From Hyphomicrobiales bacterium (GTDB lineage: Bacteria > Pseudomonadota > Alphaproteobacteria > Rhizobiales > Afifellaceae), in NCBI GenBank assembly GCA_013812985.1, contig JACCSN010000065.1:1-10732 (forward strand): DNA of 10,732 bases, written 5' to 3'. The position numbers and the translations under genes were made by a program. This document shows positions 1-8,925 of the stretch, in pieces. Each line of letters begins with the position of its first letter. Position 1 is the first letter of the stretch. A model generated the notes under the pieces. That model ran no database searches. It was not told the origin of the DNA and was given only the letters and a program-made list of their open reading frames with translations.

Positions 1-50
1 CCGCGTCCGCTATGAGGGACCCGGGCCGCCGGGGCACGCAGGCAAGCAAT

Positions 51-905
51 ATGGGCAAGCGCATTTCCGTTCATCCGTTCTGCCGCGGCGCGCTTATGCT
101 TGCGCCCGCCGCCGCGCTGCTCCTGGCCGGGTGCCTGGCGGCCGGCGAGAAGACAGAAGCCGAGCTGCAGGCCGAGCCCGCGGACCTCACCTACAACAAG
201 GGCCTGGCGCTCCTGAACGCCGGCGATACCAGCGAAGCTTCCAAGCGCTTCCAGGAGATTGACAAGGCGCATCCCTATTCCGAGTATGCGCGGCGTTCCA
301 GCATGATGACGGCCTTCATCAGCTTCCGCAAAGGCGCTTATCAGGAGACCATCAACGAGGCCACGCGTTATATAACCCTCTATCCGCGCAGCCCCGACGC
401 CGCCTACGCGCAATACCTGATCGGCGAATCGTATTTCCGCCAGATTCCGGACGTGACGCGCGACCAGGATCTGTCCAGGAAGGCCATGGAGGCGATGAGC
501 CTCGTCATCGAGAAATACCCGGAATCCGAATATGCCGAGGACGCCAGGAAGAAGATCGACGTGGCGCGCGACCAGATCGCCGGCAAGGAAATGCAGATCG
601 GCCGCTATTACCTGGAGCGGCGCGAGTATCTGGCCTCGGTCAACCGTTTCAGGAATGTGGTGACGAACTACCAGATGACCCGGCATGTCGAGGAGGCGCT
701 GCTCAGGCTCACCGAGGCGTATCTGGCCCTCGGCATCGTGCCGGAGGCGCAGACGGCCGCTGCCGTGCTCGGCCATAACTTCCCTGACAGCCCCTGGTAC
801 CAGGACAGCTATGCGCTCCTGGTGAAGGGCGGCGTCCGGCCCGAGGAGAACAAGGGTTCTTGGATGTCGCGGATTTTCCGCGGCGAGGACGCCGAGGAGG
901 CTTAG
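51..905 (+). CDS. bamD: Outer-membrane assembly lipoprotein BamD (ComL/YfiO family)
   Basis: BamD is the essential lipoprotein of the BAM complex. It sits on the periplasmic face of the outer membrane and helps BamA fold beta-barrel proteins. From the ATG at 51 the protein has 284 residues, typical for the family. It opens with a basic stretch, a hydrophobic segment and a lipobox L-A-G-C with the lipidated cysteine at residue 28. Residues 48 to about 265 form TPR-like helical repeats with the hallmark phrases [27 protein letters not shown] and [10 protein letters not shown]. An ATG at 12 would add 13 residues before the signal peptide, so I prefer 51; the Shine-Dalgarno signal is weak for both. 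recN follows after 18 bp. In alphaproteobacteria bamD commonly sits downstream of ftsZ-lpxC and upstream of recN, which fits. Family assignment is firm; the exact start is less so. Confidence 0.95.
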   Translation: MGKRISVHPFCRGALMLAPAAALLLAGCLAAGEKTEAELQAEPADLTYNKGLALLNAGDTSEASKRFQEIDKAHPYSEYARRSSMMTAFISFRKGAYQETINEATRYITLYPRSPDAAYAQYLIGESYFRQIPDVTRDQDLSRKAMEAMSLVIEKYPESEYAEDARKKIDVARDQIAGKEMQIGRYYLERREYLASVNRFRNVVTNYQMTRHVEEALLRLTEAYLALGIVPEAQTAAAVLGHNFPDSPWYQDSYALLVKGGVRPEENKGSWMSRIFRGEDAEEA

Positions 906-911
906 GCCTCC
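896..911 (+). promoter_or_regulatory. Small hairpin over the bamD stop codon that covers the only Shine-Dalgarno-like site before recN
   Basis: GGAGGC (896-901) and GCCTCC (906-911) form a perfect 6-bp inverted repeat with a TTAG loop that contains the bamD stop codon. GGAGG is the only purine-rich ribosome-binding-like stretch ahead of the recN ATG at 924, but it lies 23 nt upstream. A ribosome finishing bamD would melt the hairpin, which suggests translational coupling. This is inference from sequence only. Confidence 0.3.
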
Positions 912-923
912 CAACCGCCGGCC

Positions 924-4696
<3,773 letters not shown>

Positions 4697-4750
4697 AATC
4701 TCCTAGCTTTCTTGGGATCACCCGCGCACGTAACCGGCCCATTGTCGCCA

Positions 4751-4770
4751 GTGACCATTATATGGTACAC
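4751..4770 (+). promoter_or_regulatory. Candidate operator/promoter of the HigBA-type pair
   Basis: An imperfect inverted repeat reads GTG-ACCAT-TAT-ATGGT-A-CAC: ACCAT/ATGGT around a TAT centre, then GTG/CAC with a one-base slip. It ends 14 nt before the toxin start. It overlaps A/T-rich hexamers that could serve as a -10 (TATGGT 4761-4766 or TACACA 4766-4771, the latter 18 nt after TTGTCG at 4742-4747). HigA-type antitoxins usually repress their own promoter through such a repeat. The repeat is seen; its function is inferred. Confidence 0.4.
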
Positions 4771-4784
4771 ACAAGACGTGAACC

Positions 4785-5138
4785 GTGATAACGGAGACGC
4801 CGAGGAAAGTACCAGTTGTCTTCTACCGGACGCGTAACGGGGCCGAAACCGTGCGGGACTGGCTCAGAGGCTTGGCCCCAGCCGAACGAAGCATCATTGG
4901 GCAGGACTTGATGCGTCTGCAGTATCGCTGGCCGGTGGGGATCCCGCTGTGTCGGTCCATAAGTCAGGGAATCTGGGAGCTGCGGAGCAATTTGCACGGC
5001 AACAGAATTGCGCGCGTGCTGTTTGGATTCGTAGACGGGCGGTTGGTGGCGCTCCACGGCTTTATCAAGAAAACGCAAAAAACGCCCAACGGCGATATTG
5101 CCTTGGCAATAAAGCGTAGGCGTGAATTCCAGCAATAG
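4785..5138 (+). CDS. HigB/Gp49-like toxin of a type II toxin-antitoxin system (RelE superfamily)
   Basis: The 117-residue protein begins at GTG and matches the phage Gp49-like/HigB family of RelE-fold mRNA interferases, which cleave mRNA at the ribosome. Visible family traits are the N-terminal strand VVFYRT, the helix ETVRDWLRGLAP, the central IWELRSNLHGNRIARVLFGFVDGRLVALHGFIKK split over two strands, and the basic tail motif KKTQKTPNGDIALAIKRRREF. The last contains the conserved K-KTP-x-x-I-x-x-A-x-x-R spacing. Length is normal and nothing looks truncated. The antitoxin gene starts 8 bp downstream, in the toxin-first order typical of higBA. Base composition is noticeably less GC-rich than ligA upstream and azlC downstream, suggesting acquisition. 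The Shine-Dalgarno signal is weak. The specific RNA target and specificity cannot be read from sequence. Confidence 0.88.
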   Translation: MITETPRKVPVVFYRTRNGAETVRDWLRGLAPAERSIIGQDLMRLQYRWPVGIPLCRSISQGIWELRSNLHGNRIARVLFGFVDGRLVALHGFIKKTQKTPNGDIALAIKRRREFQQ

Positions 5139-5146
5139 GACATCGC

Positions 5147-5443
5147 ATGGCGGAGAGAGAGCTACGCAGCCCCGACGAGCTTTCGACCCTTGACGTGTTT
5201 CTGGACGAGGAAGGCACCCTGGAAAAATTTCAGGCTGCAGCAATAAAGGAAGTCTTGGCCTGGCAGATCGGCGAGGCAATGAAGGCAGAGAAGCTTTCTC
5301 GCAAGGACCTCGCTGAACGGATGGGGACGAGCCGTAGCCAGATCAGCCGATTGCTCGATCCGAATGATGGCAATGTGACGATAAACACATTGCAGCGTGC
5401 GGCCGAGATCATTGGTCGGAAAGTGCGGCTGGAACTCGTCTGA
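5147..5443 (+). CDS. HigA-like antitoxin, XRE-family helix-turn-helix protein
   Basis: The 98-residue protein should neutralise the toxin encoded just upstream and repress the operon. Residues 38-90 form an XRE/Cro-type helix-turn-helix: AMKAEKLSRKDLAERMGTS, then SRSQISRLLDPNDGNVTINTLQRAAEIIG. The acidic N-terminal region (residues 1-35, with DVFLDEEGTLEKF) is the likely toxin-contacting arm; that is inferred from related systems. It starts at ATG 5147, 8 bp after the toxin stop, so the two form one transcript. Base composition is like the toxin gene and unlike the neighbours. An alternative reading as a lone phage-type repressor is unlikely given the adjacent Gp49-like gene. Confidence 0.88.
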   Translation: MAERELRSPDELSTLDVFLDEEGTLEKFQAAAIKEVLAWQIGEAMKAEKLSRKDLAERMGTSRSQISRLLDPNDGNVTINTLQRAAEIIGRKVRLELV

Positions 5444-5475
5444 TCGATGTTGCGGAGCGACTGATCGGGTCACGC

Positions 5476-5519
5476 CGGCTGATCGTAGCTATCGTAATAT
5501 GAACAGGACCGGTCAGCCG
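5476..5519. repeat. Inverted repeat in the higA-azlC gap
   Basis: CGGCTGA (5476-5482) and TCAGCCG (5513-5519) are perfect 7-bp complements separated by 30 nt, ending 8 nt before the azlC ATG. The spacer contains a -10-like TAATAT (5495-5500) without a convincing -35. It could be an operator, a 5' leader stem or chance. No Shine-Dalgarno site is obvious before azlC, and the right arm lies where one would be expected. Confidence 0.3.
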
Positions 5520-5527
5520 CCCTGATT

Positions 5528-6253
5528 ATGTCGAGTCCCGCCCAATCCGCCTCTCCCGTCGAGTCCGCGCCGCCATCCACCTTCATGCACGGCCTGCGCG
5601 ACATCGCGCCGGTGATGCTCGCCACCGTGCCCTTCGGCCTGGTGTTCGGGGCGCTGGCAACGAAGGAGGGCTTGTCAATCAGCGAAAGCCTCCTCATGAG
5701 CGGGCTCGTCTACGCCGGGTCATCGCAGTTCGTCGCGCTGGAATTCTGGGCGCACCCGCTGCCGTTCTGGACGATCCTGTTCTCGGTGCTGGCGGTGAAC
5801 CTCCGCCACGTTCTCTACAGCGCGGCGCTGGGGCGGAAGATGGGCCATTGGTCGCCGGCCGCCCGGCTGTCCGGCTTCGCGCTCCTGGTCGATCCGACCT
5901 TCGCGATCGCCGACCTGAAAGGCGGCCCGCGCTTGAGCGCGGCGTATTACTTCGGCCTGTCGCTGCCGCTTTATGTCAACTGGATCGTCATGACCGCGTT
6001 GGGCGCGATCTTCGGCAGCCTGATCCGGCGGCCGGAAGCTCTTGGCCTCGATTTTGTGGTGACCGCCTATTTCATCTATCTGGTGGTCGGGTTCCGCCAG
6101 CGCCCGAATGCTTTCGCGATCGTCCTGGCCAGCGGCGCGGGCTCGATGCTCGTCTACTTCAGCGCCGGCCCGCCCTGGCATATCGCCGGCGGCGCGGCCG
6201 CCGGGATGGCCGCGGCGGCGGCTCTGACAGGCTGGCGGAGCGCGCCGGCATGA
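5528..6253 (+). CDS. azlC: AzlC family branched-chain amino-acid exporter, large subunit
   Basis: AzlC proteins pair with a small AzlD subunit to export branched-chain amino acids and their analogues across the inner membrane (AzlCD in Bacillus, BrnFE in Corynebacterium, YgaZH in E. coli). The 241-residue product has the family's conserved opening, GLRDIAPVMLATVPFGLVFG (PFG at 35-37) and SGLVYAGSSQF (58-68). Several hydrophobic segments follow, including LVDPTFAIADL and YVNWIVMTALGAIFG. The first 18 residues, rich in Ser, Pro and Ala, are not conserved; an internal start at Met20 is possible. The azlD start overlaps its stop (ATGA, 6250-6253). The substrate is assigned by family, so another small hydrophobic amino acid cannot be excluded. 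Confidence 0.92.
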   Translation: MSSPAQSASPVESAPPSTFMHGLRDIAPVMLATVPFGLVFGALATKEGLSISESLLMSGLVYAGSSQFVALEFWAHPLPFWTILFSVLAVNLRHVLYSAALGRKMGHWSPAARLSGFALLVDPTFAIADLKGGPRLSAAYYFGLSLPLYVNWIVMTALGAIFGSLIRRPEALGLDFVVTAYFIYLVVGFRQRPNAFAIVLASGAGSMLVYFSAGPPWHIAGGAAAGMAAAAALTGWRSAPA

Positions 6254-6555
6254 CGGACGAGCTTGCGGCGATCGTGCTGATCGCCAGCCTCGGCCTCGCC
6301 ACCTACGGGACCCGGATCGCCGGCCATCTGGTGCTGTCGCGCTTCGACCGCCTGGATCCGCGCATCGACGCGGCGCTCGACGCCGTCCCCGCCGCGGTCA
6401 TGACTGCCATCGTCGCGCCGCTCGCGCTGACCTCCGGCTTGGCGGAAGCGCTGGCCGCCGGGGTCACCGTGATGGCGTCGTTCCGCCTGCCGATCCACTG
6501 GACACTGGTCATTGGAACCGGCGCGGTGATAGCGCTGCGGGCGCTCGGTCTCTGA
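6250..6555 (+). CDS. azlD: AzlD family branched-chain amino-acid exporter, small subunit
   Basis: The 101-residue, almost wholly hydrophobic protein is the partner of AzlC. It shows the AzlD pattern: an N-terminal membrane helix IVLIASLGLATYGTRIAG with the conserved Tyr-x-x-Arg, a short polar loop SRFDRLDPRIDAALDAVP with the conserved proline, then a second hydrophobic half (VMTAIVAPLAL and WTLVIGTGAVIALRAL). The start is the ATG at 6250, overlapping the azlC stop by 4 bp. This is the usual translational coupling for these heteromeric exporters and supports the start over longer in-frame alternatives inside azlC. Confidence 0.92.
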   Translation: MTDELAAIVLIASLGLATYGTRIAGHLVLSRFDRLDPRIDAALDAVPAAVMTAIVAPLALTSGLAEALAAGVTVMASFRLPIHWTLVIGTGAVIALRALGL

Positions 6556-6557
6556 TG

Positions 6558-6570
6558 CCGAGCGGCTCGG
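6558..6570. terminator. Short hairpin just after azlD
   Basis: CCGAG-CGG-CTCGG forms a 5-bp stem with a 3-nt loop two bases after the azlD stop. No T-run follows on the plus strand, so it is at best a weak or Rho-assisted end signal. The rest of 6571-6707 holds no gene I can support. Confidence 0.2.
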
Positions 6571-6699
6571 ACCTGGGTGGCGTCTGTCTGTATTCGCCGA
6601 GACCGGCCTGCTGGAGGCAATTCCCTGGGCTCGAGCGCCAAGTCAACACAGCGGTCGAGCAACATCGAGGTGATCGATGAGAATACGTGCTCGAAAGCA

Positions 6700-6715
6700 G
6701 CGACTCGCTAGTCGC
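6700..6715. repeat. Hairpin at the 3' end of the DUF1127 gene
   Basis: GCGACT-CGCT-AGTCGC is a perfect 6-bp stem with a 4-nt loop and includes the DUF1127 stop codon. Next to it, TGCT/AGCA (6689-6699 region) makes a 4-bp stem whose loop reads TTCG on the minus strand. Together they may mark the end of the minus-strand transcript, although a clear T-run is missing. Confidence 0.25.
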
Positions 6716-6953
6716 AACCAGCGACCGCGGTCCGCGCGCCAAGCCGCAGGCTGCCGGGCTTCGGCATTTTGCGCGGCGTGGCGGTTCGATCCCACCCGGA
6801 CTCGATCATCGCCTCGACCACGTCGCCGATCTGGTCCGGCGCGATGCCGATATCGCGGAGCTGGGAAGCGGGGAAGCCGCCGAGAATCCGAACGGCGGAG
6901 CGTCGCGCGCTTCCCTTGCGAAAAGTGTCGAGCAGATCGAACAACGTGGACAT
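6708..6953 (-). CDS. DUF1127 small basic protein
   Basis: This 81-residue protein carries the DUF1127 core at about residues 17-49: SARRSAVRILGGFPASQLRD followed by IGIAPDQIGDVVEAM, where L-R-D-I-G-I is the hallmark. Small DUF1127 proteins are common in alphaproteobacteria, and at least one (CcaF1 of Rhodobacter sphaeroides) has been linked to RNA maturation and turnover. The function here is unknown. The start is well supported: AGGAG (plus-strand 6960-6964) lies 6 nt before the ATG. The tail after residue 50 is basic and not conserved. It is divergent from the LysR gene, with about 140 bp between starts, a layout typical of a regulator and its target. A minus-strand promoter TTCGAC-18 nt-TATCTC (plus-strand about 7013-7042) is possible but weak. 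Confidence 0.85.
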   Translation of the reverse strand: MSTLFDLLDTFRKGSARRSAVRILGGFPASQLRDIGIAPDQIGDVVEAMIESGWDRTATPRKMPKPGSLRLGARTAVAGCD

Positions 6954-7093
6954 CGAGCTCTCCTGAGGGTTGAACGCGGCTCATGGCCGAGGGCGGCGCG
7001 TCTTGTCGATCCCGAGATAGGCGCGTCTCTGCGGCTGGTCGAACGAAACGGTTGCGTGGTAGCTTGAACAGGAATCATGCTGGACTGCCTGTC

Positions 7094-8017
7094 TTGGCAA
7101 CCTCTCGTTTACCTTTGCTGCCGCCGCTCCACGCGCTCCGCGCATTCGACGCCGCGGCCCGTTTCGGCCGCTTCCGGGAGGCGGCGTCCGCGCTCGGGCT
7201 GTCGGAATCGGCAATCAGCCATCAGGTGAAACGGCTGGAGGATTACCTCGGCGTCGCGCTGTTCGAGCGCACCGGCAATTCCGTGACGCTCACGCCCGCC
7301 GGGCGAAGCTATTTTGGGGAGATCGATCCGGCCTTCGTTCGGATACGCAGGGCGACGGAGGAGGTCAGAGGGCCGAGCAGCATCGCGCGGGTGTCGATTA
7401 CGGCGCCCGGGACGCTTGCCACATCCTGGCTCATTCCGAAATTGAGCAGCCTGGAAGCGCTTCATCCGGAGATCAGCCTTCAGCTGATCACGACCGAGCG
7501 GGTCCTCGATCTGCGCCGCGAGCAGATCAACCTGGCGATCCGCTATGGGCGCGGGCCCTGGAGCGGCATGGCCGCGGAGCGCCTCTTGGCCGAGCAGGCC
7601 TTTCCGGTCTGCGCGCCCGGCCTGTTGAGCGATGAGCAGAGGCGGCGGCCGGAGGAGGCGCTGAGCGCCGTCCGGCTCATCGTCAACGATACGGTTCCGA
7701 CGGAATGGCAGTCCTGGGCGCAGGCGCACGGCCTCGAAGCTCCGGCGCTGCGCGGCGTCCTCGTCCTGCACGCCTCCGATCAGGCGCTTGGCGCGGCAGT
7801 CGAGGGCCTCGGGATGGCGATGGGCCGCCGCCCGATGGTGGACCGCCTCCTCGACGAGGGCCGGCTCGTCGCCCCGTTCGGCTCGTCGGATTGGAGCGGC
7901 GCCGCTTATTTCCTCCTTTATCCGGAGGAGGTCGAGCTGTCGGTCCCAACGCGAAAGGTGGCGCGCTGGCTGCGCGACATTGCGTCGGCGGAGGCCGCGA
8001 ATGCCGGCTCGGCCTGA
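7094..8017 (+). CDS. LysR-type transcriptional regulator, GcvA-like
   Basis: The product is a LysR-type regulator of about 307 residues from the TTG at 7094. The N-terminal winged helix-turn-helix begins LPPLHALRAFDAAARFGRF, continues REAASALGLSESAISHQVKR and ends LFERTGNSVTLTPAGRSYF (residues about 9-75), close to the GcvA subgroup. The rest is the periplasmic-binding-protein-like effector domain (ISLQLITTERVLDLRREQI, LAIRYGRG, EGLGMAMGRRPMVDRLL). The open frame extends back to an ATG at 6983 (344 residues), but that adds about 37 unconserved residues. TTG at 7094 or 7115 gives the normal family N-terminus, so the start is uncertain. The ligand is unknown. The divergent DUF1127 gene is the obvious candidate target. 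Confidence 0.9.
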   Translation: MATSRLPLLPPLHALRAFDAAARFGRFREAASALGLSESAISHQVKRLEDYLGVALFERTGNSVTLTPAGRSYFGEIDPAFVRIRRATEEVRGPSSIARVSITAPGTLATSWLIPKLSSLEALHPEISLQLITTERVLDLRREQINLAIRYGRGPWSGMAAERLLAEQAFPVCAPGLLSDEQRRRPEEALSAVRLIVNDTVPTEWQSWAQAHGLEAPALRGVLVLHASDQALGAAVEGLGMAMGRRPMVDRLLDEGRLVAPFGSSDWSGAAYFLLYPEEVELSVPTRKVARWLRDIASAEAANAGSA

Positions 8018-8145
8018 GCCACGCGGCAAGGTCAGCGCGGGTGACGTTCTCCCCCTGTCCTGCGAGAGGAAACGGCTTGTGCAGCACGTGCGACAACACT
8101 GCCGCGGGGATAGAAAGCGGCAAGATAGGCTTCCGGCGCGAAAAT

Positions 8146-8175
8146 TTGTCCCCGCCCCGAAAACCTCGCTTACAC
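8146..8175 (+). promoter_or_regulatory. Possible promoter ahead of the inverted-repeat region
   Basis: TTGTCC (8146-8151) and TTACAC (8170-8175) are spaced 18 nt apart in one of the few A/T-richer spots of the interval, and would start transcription near 8182. The hexamers match the consensus only partly. The call rests mainly on position relative to the structured region downstream. Confidence 0.2.
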
Positions 8176-8197
8176 TCCCCCATGCCGCCTTTCGCTG

Positions 8198-8575
8198 GAG
8201 GGTCCGTGTCGACCGGAGCGTCATGGGAAGGGCGGGCGGCCCCGCGGCATGCCGGCTTCCGAACCGGCGTGACTCGGTCAGCCCCGACACTCCGCCCGAC
8301 CGGCACTAGGACCGGTCTGCGGCTCGTTGTCCGCCGTAAACCTGCCGGAGGTGCTGCGCGCACCGGCAGGCGGAGAGCTGGAGGACCGGGGTTGAAAAAG
8401 CCGCGCGGGGCGCTCTCGAAGCGCCACCTTCTACTTGTTGCGAGGTGTTTCGTCAGCGCCCCGCTCCCTCCGATGTGTGGGGGATACACAGGGCCGTCAC
8501 GGTGAGGCGCTTTGCCGAGCAAAGCCTCGAACCACCCGGCCGAGCTCTTTGAACCCCTCGGGCCGCTCCGGCCGC
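8198..8575 (+). ncRNA. Candidate structured RNA or palindromic element, identity unknown
   Basis: At least eight inverted repeats fall in under 380 nt, several nested. Hairpin A (8248-8271): CATGCCGG with CCGGCGTG, 8 bp including one G-U, 8-nt loop. Hairpin B (8312-8389): CCGGTC, GCTC, TCCG, CCTGCC and GGTGC pair in turn with GCACC, GGCAGG, CGGA, GAGC and GACCGG. That is about 25 bp, with unpaired bases mostly on the 5' arm. Hairpin C (8405-8464): a perfect 10-bp stem GCGGGGCGCT/AGCGCCCCGC, then CGAA/TTCG and CACCT/AGGTG. Hairpin D (8492-8541): GGCCG, GGT, GAGG and CTTTGC pair with GCAAAG, CCTC, ACC and CGGCC, 18 bp with a 3-nt loop. Smaller stems are 8203-8206/8214-8217, GCGGG/CCCGC (8232-8245), TGTGT/ACACA (8474-8490) and GGCCG/CGGCC (8561-8573). 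High GC raises chance pairing, but the nesting is more than I would expect. The strand is assumed from neighbouring genes. I recognised no RNase P, tmRNA or 6S hallmark. Confidence 0.35.
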
Positions 8576-8634
8576 GGGCCGATGAAGCGCGCCCTGAAAC
8601 CTGGCGACCGTCTGCCGATGGCTGCGTGTCTGTC

Positions 8635-8663
8635 TTGCGATCGAGACAGATGTGTATTACAAC
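8635..8663 (+). promoter_or_regulatory. Likely vapBC promoter
   Basis: TTGCGA (8635-8640) and TACAAC (8658-8663) are separated by exactly 17 nt, and each matches the sigma-70 consensus at four of six bases. Transcription would begin at about 8670, at or next to the vapB ATG at 8671, so the message may be leaderless. No Shine-Dalgarno site is visible between the -10 and the ATG, which fits that idea. Confidence 0.45.
8653..8661. promoter_or_regulatory. Candidate VapB operator palindrome
   Basis: TGTA-T-TACA is a perfect 9-bp palindrome that overlaps the -10 hexamer of the proposed vapBC promoter. Ribbon-helix-helix antitoxins commonly bind short palindromes over their own promoter, so this is a natural autoregulation site. 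Binding is inferred. Confidence 0.45.
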
Positions 8664-8670
8664 CGAGTCC

Positions 8671-8925
8671 ATGAAAACTCTCACAGTTCGCTTGCCTGAG
8701 CCGCTGGCCGCCGAGATCGAAGCTGAATCGCAGTCGCGCCGAATCTCCAAATCCGATGTGGTGCGGGAGCGGCTGCAGCGCGCACCGAGTCAGTCGCCCA
8801 CTGATCCGCTAGCGTCCATCCGCGACCTGATCGGCTCGGTGGACGGAGGCCCACCCGATTTGAGCGCCCGCAAGAAGCACTATTTGCGGGAATGGGGCTT
8901 TGGCCGCAACCAGCGTCCTCGTTGA
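8671..8925 (+). CDS. VapB/CopG-type ribbon-helix-helix antitoxin
   Basis: The 84-residue protein starts with a classic ribbon-helix-helix DNA-binding domain: the strand MKTLTVRLP, helix EPLAAEIEAESQSR, turn RISKS and helix DVVRERLQR (residues 1-37). The C-terminal half (DPLASIRDLIGSVDGG through HYLREWGFGRNQRPR) is the likely toxin-wrapping segment. It should form a dimer that binds its own operator and blocks the PIN toxin encoded downstream. The ATG at 8671 places the first strand exactly as in the family; the frame runs back to 8512, but that extension is not conserved. The last 26 bp overlap the toxin gene, a tight coupling usual for such pairs. Confidence 0.87.
   Translation: MKTLTVRLPEPLAAEIEAESQSRRISKSDVVRERLQRAPSQSPTDPLASIRDLIGSVDGGPPDLSARKKHYLREWGFGRNQRPR

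Larger units (their letters stand above)
8018..8670. other. About 650-bp gene-free interval between lysR and vapB
   Basis: No open frame here resembles a protein; the long frames crossing it are extensions or shadows of neighbours. The proximal part (8018-8197) contains a 7-bp inverted repeat, GCGGGGA (8104-8110) with TCCCCGC (8149-8155), and the palindrome GCACGTGC (8084-8091). The middle (8198-8575) is packed with nested inverted repeats and is described as a separate candidate RNA. The distal part (8576-8670) leads into the vapB promoter. Confidence 0.6.

Noticed and set aside
7077..7229. 50-codon ATG frame overlapping the start of lysR, preceded by AGGA
   Set aside because: Considered as a leader peptide or sign of a frameshift in lysR. 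The lysR frame itself is intact and the small peptide has no recognisable feature.
8379..8400. TGGAGGACCG followed by GTTGAAAAAG, both 10-mers found in order in bacterial 23S rRNA
   Set aside because: Spacing between them differs from 23S and the flanks show no rRNA similarity; treated as coincidence.
7705..8505. 266-residue plus-strand frame running from lysR into the inverted-repeat region
   Set aside because: Starts inside lysR in another frame and reads Arg/Gly/Pro-rich noise; its second half simply translates the hairpins.
8018..8670. RNase P RNA, two-piece tmRNA, 6S RNA, group II intron or retron RNA in the gap
   Set aside because: I looked for the RNase P GAGGAAAGTCC core, a tmRNA tag frame and T-arm, an intron domain V with GAAA loop, and a neighbouring reverse transcriptase. 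None was found.
8435..8674. 79-residue plus-strand frame before vapB
   Set aside because: Overlaps hairpins and the vapBC promoter, has no domain signature and no Shine-Dalgarno support.
7109..8750. Long minus-strand frames (393 and 355 residues) through lysR and the gap
   Set aside because: They cover the conserved LysR gene antisense and read low-complexity Arg/Pro/Gly sequence without motifs.
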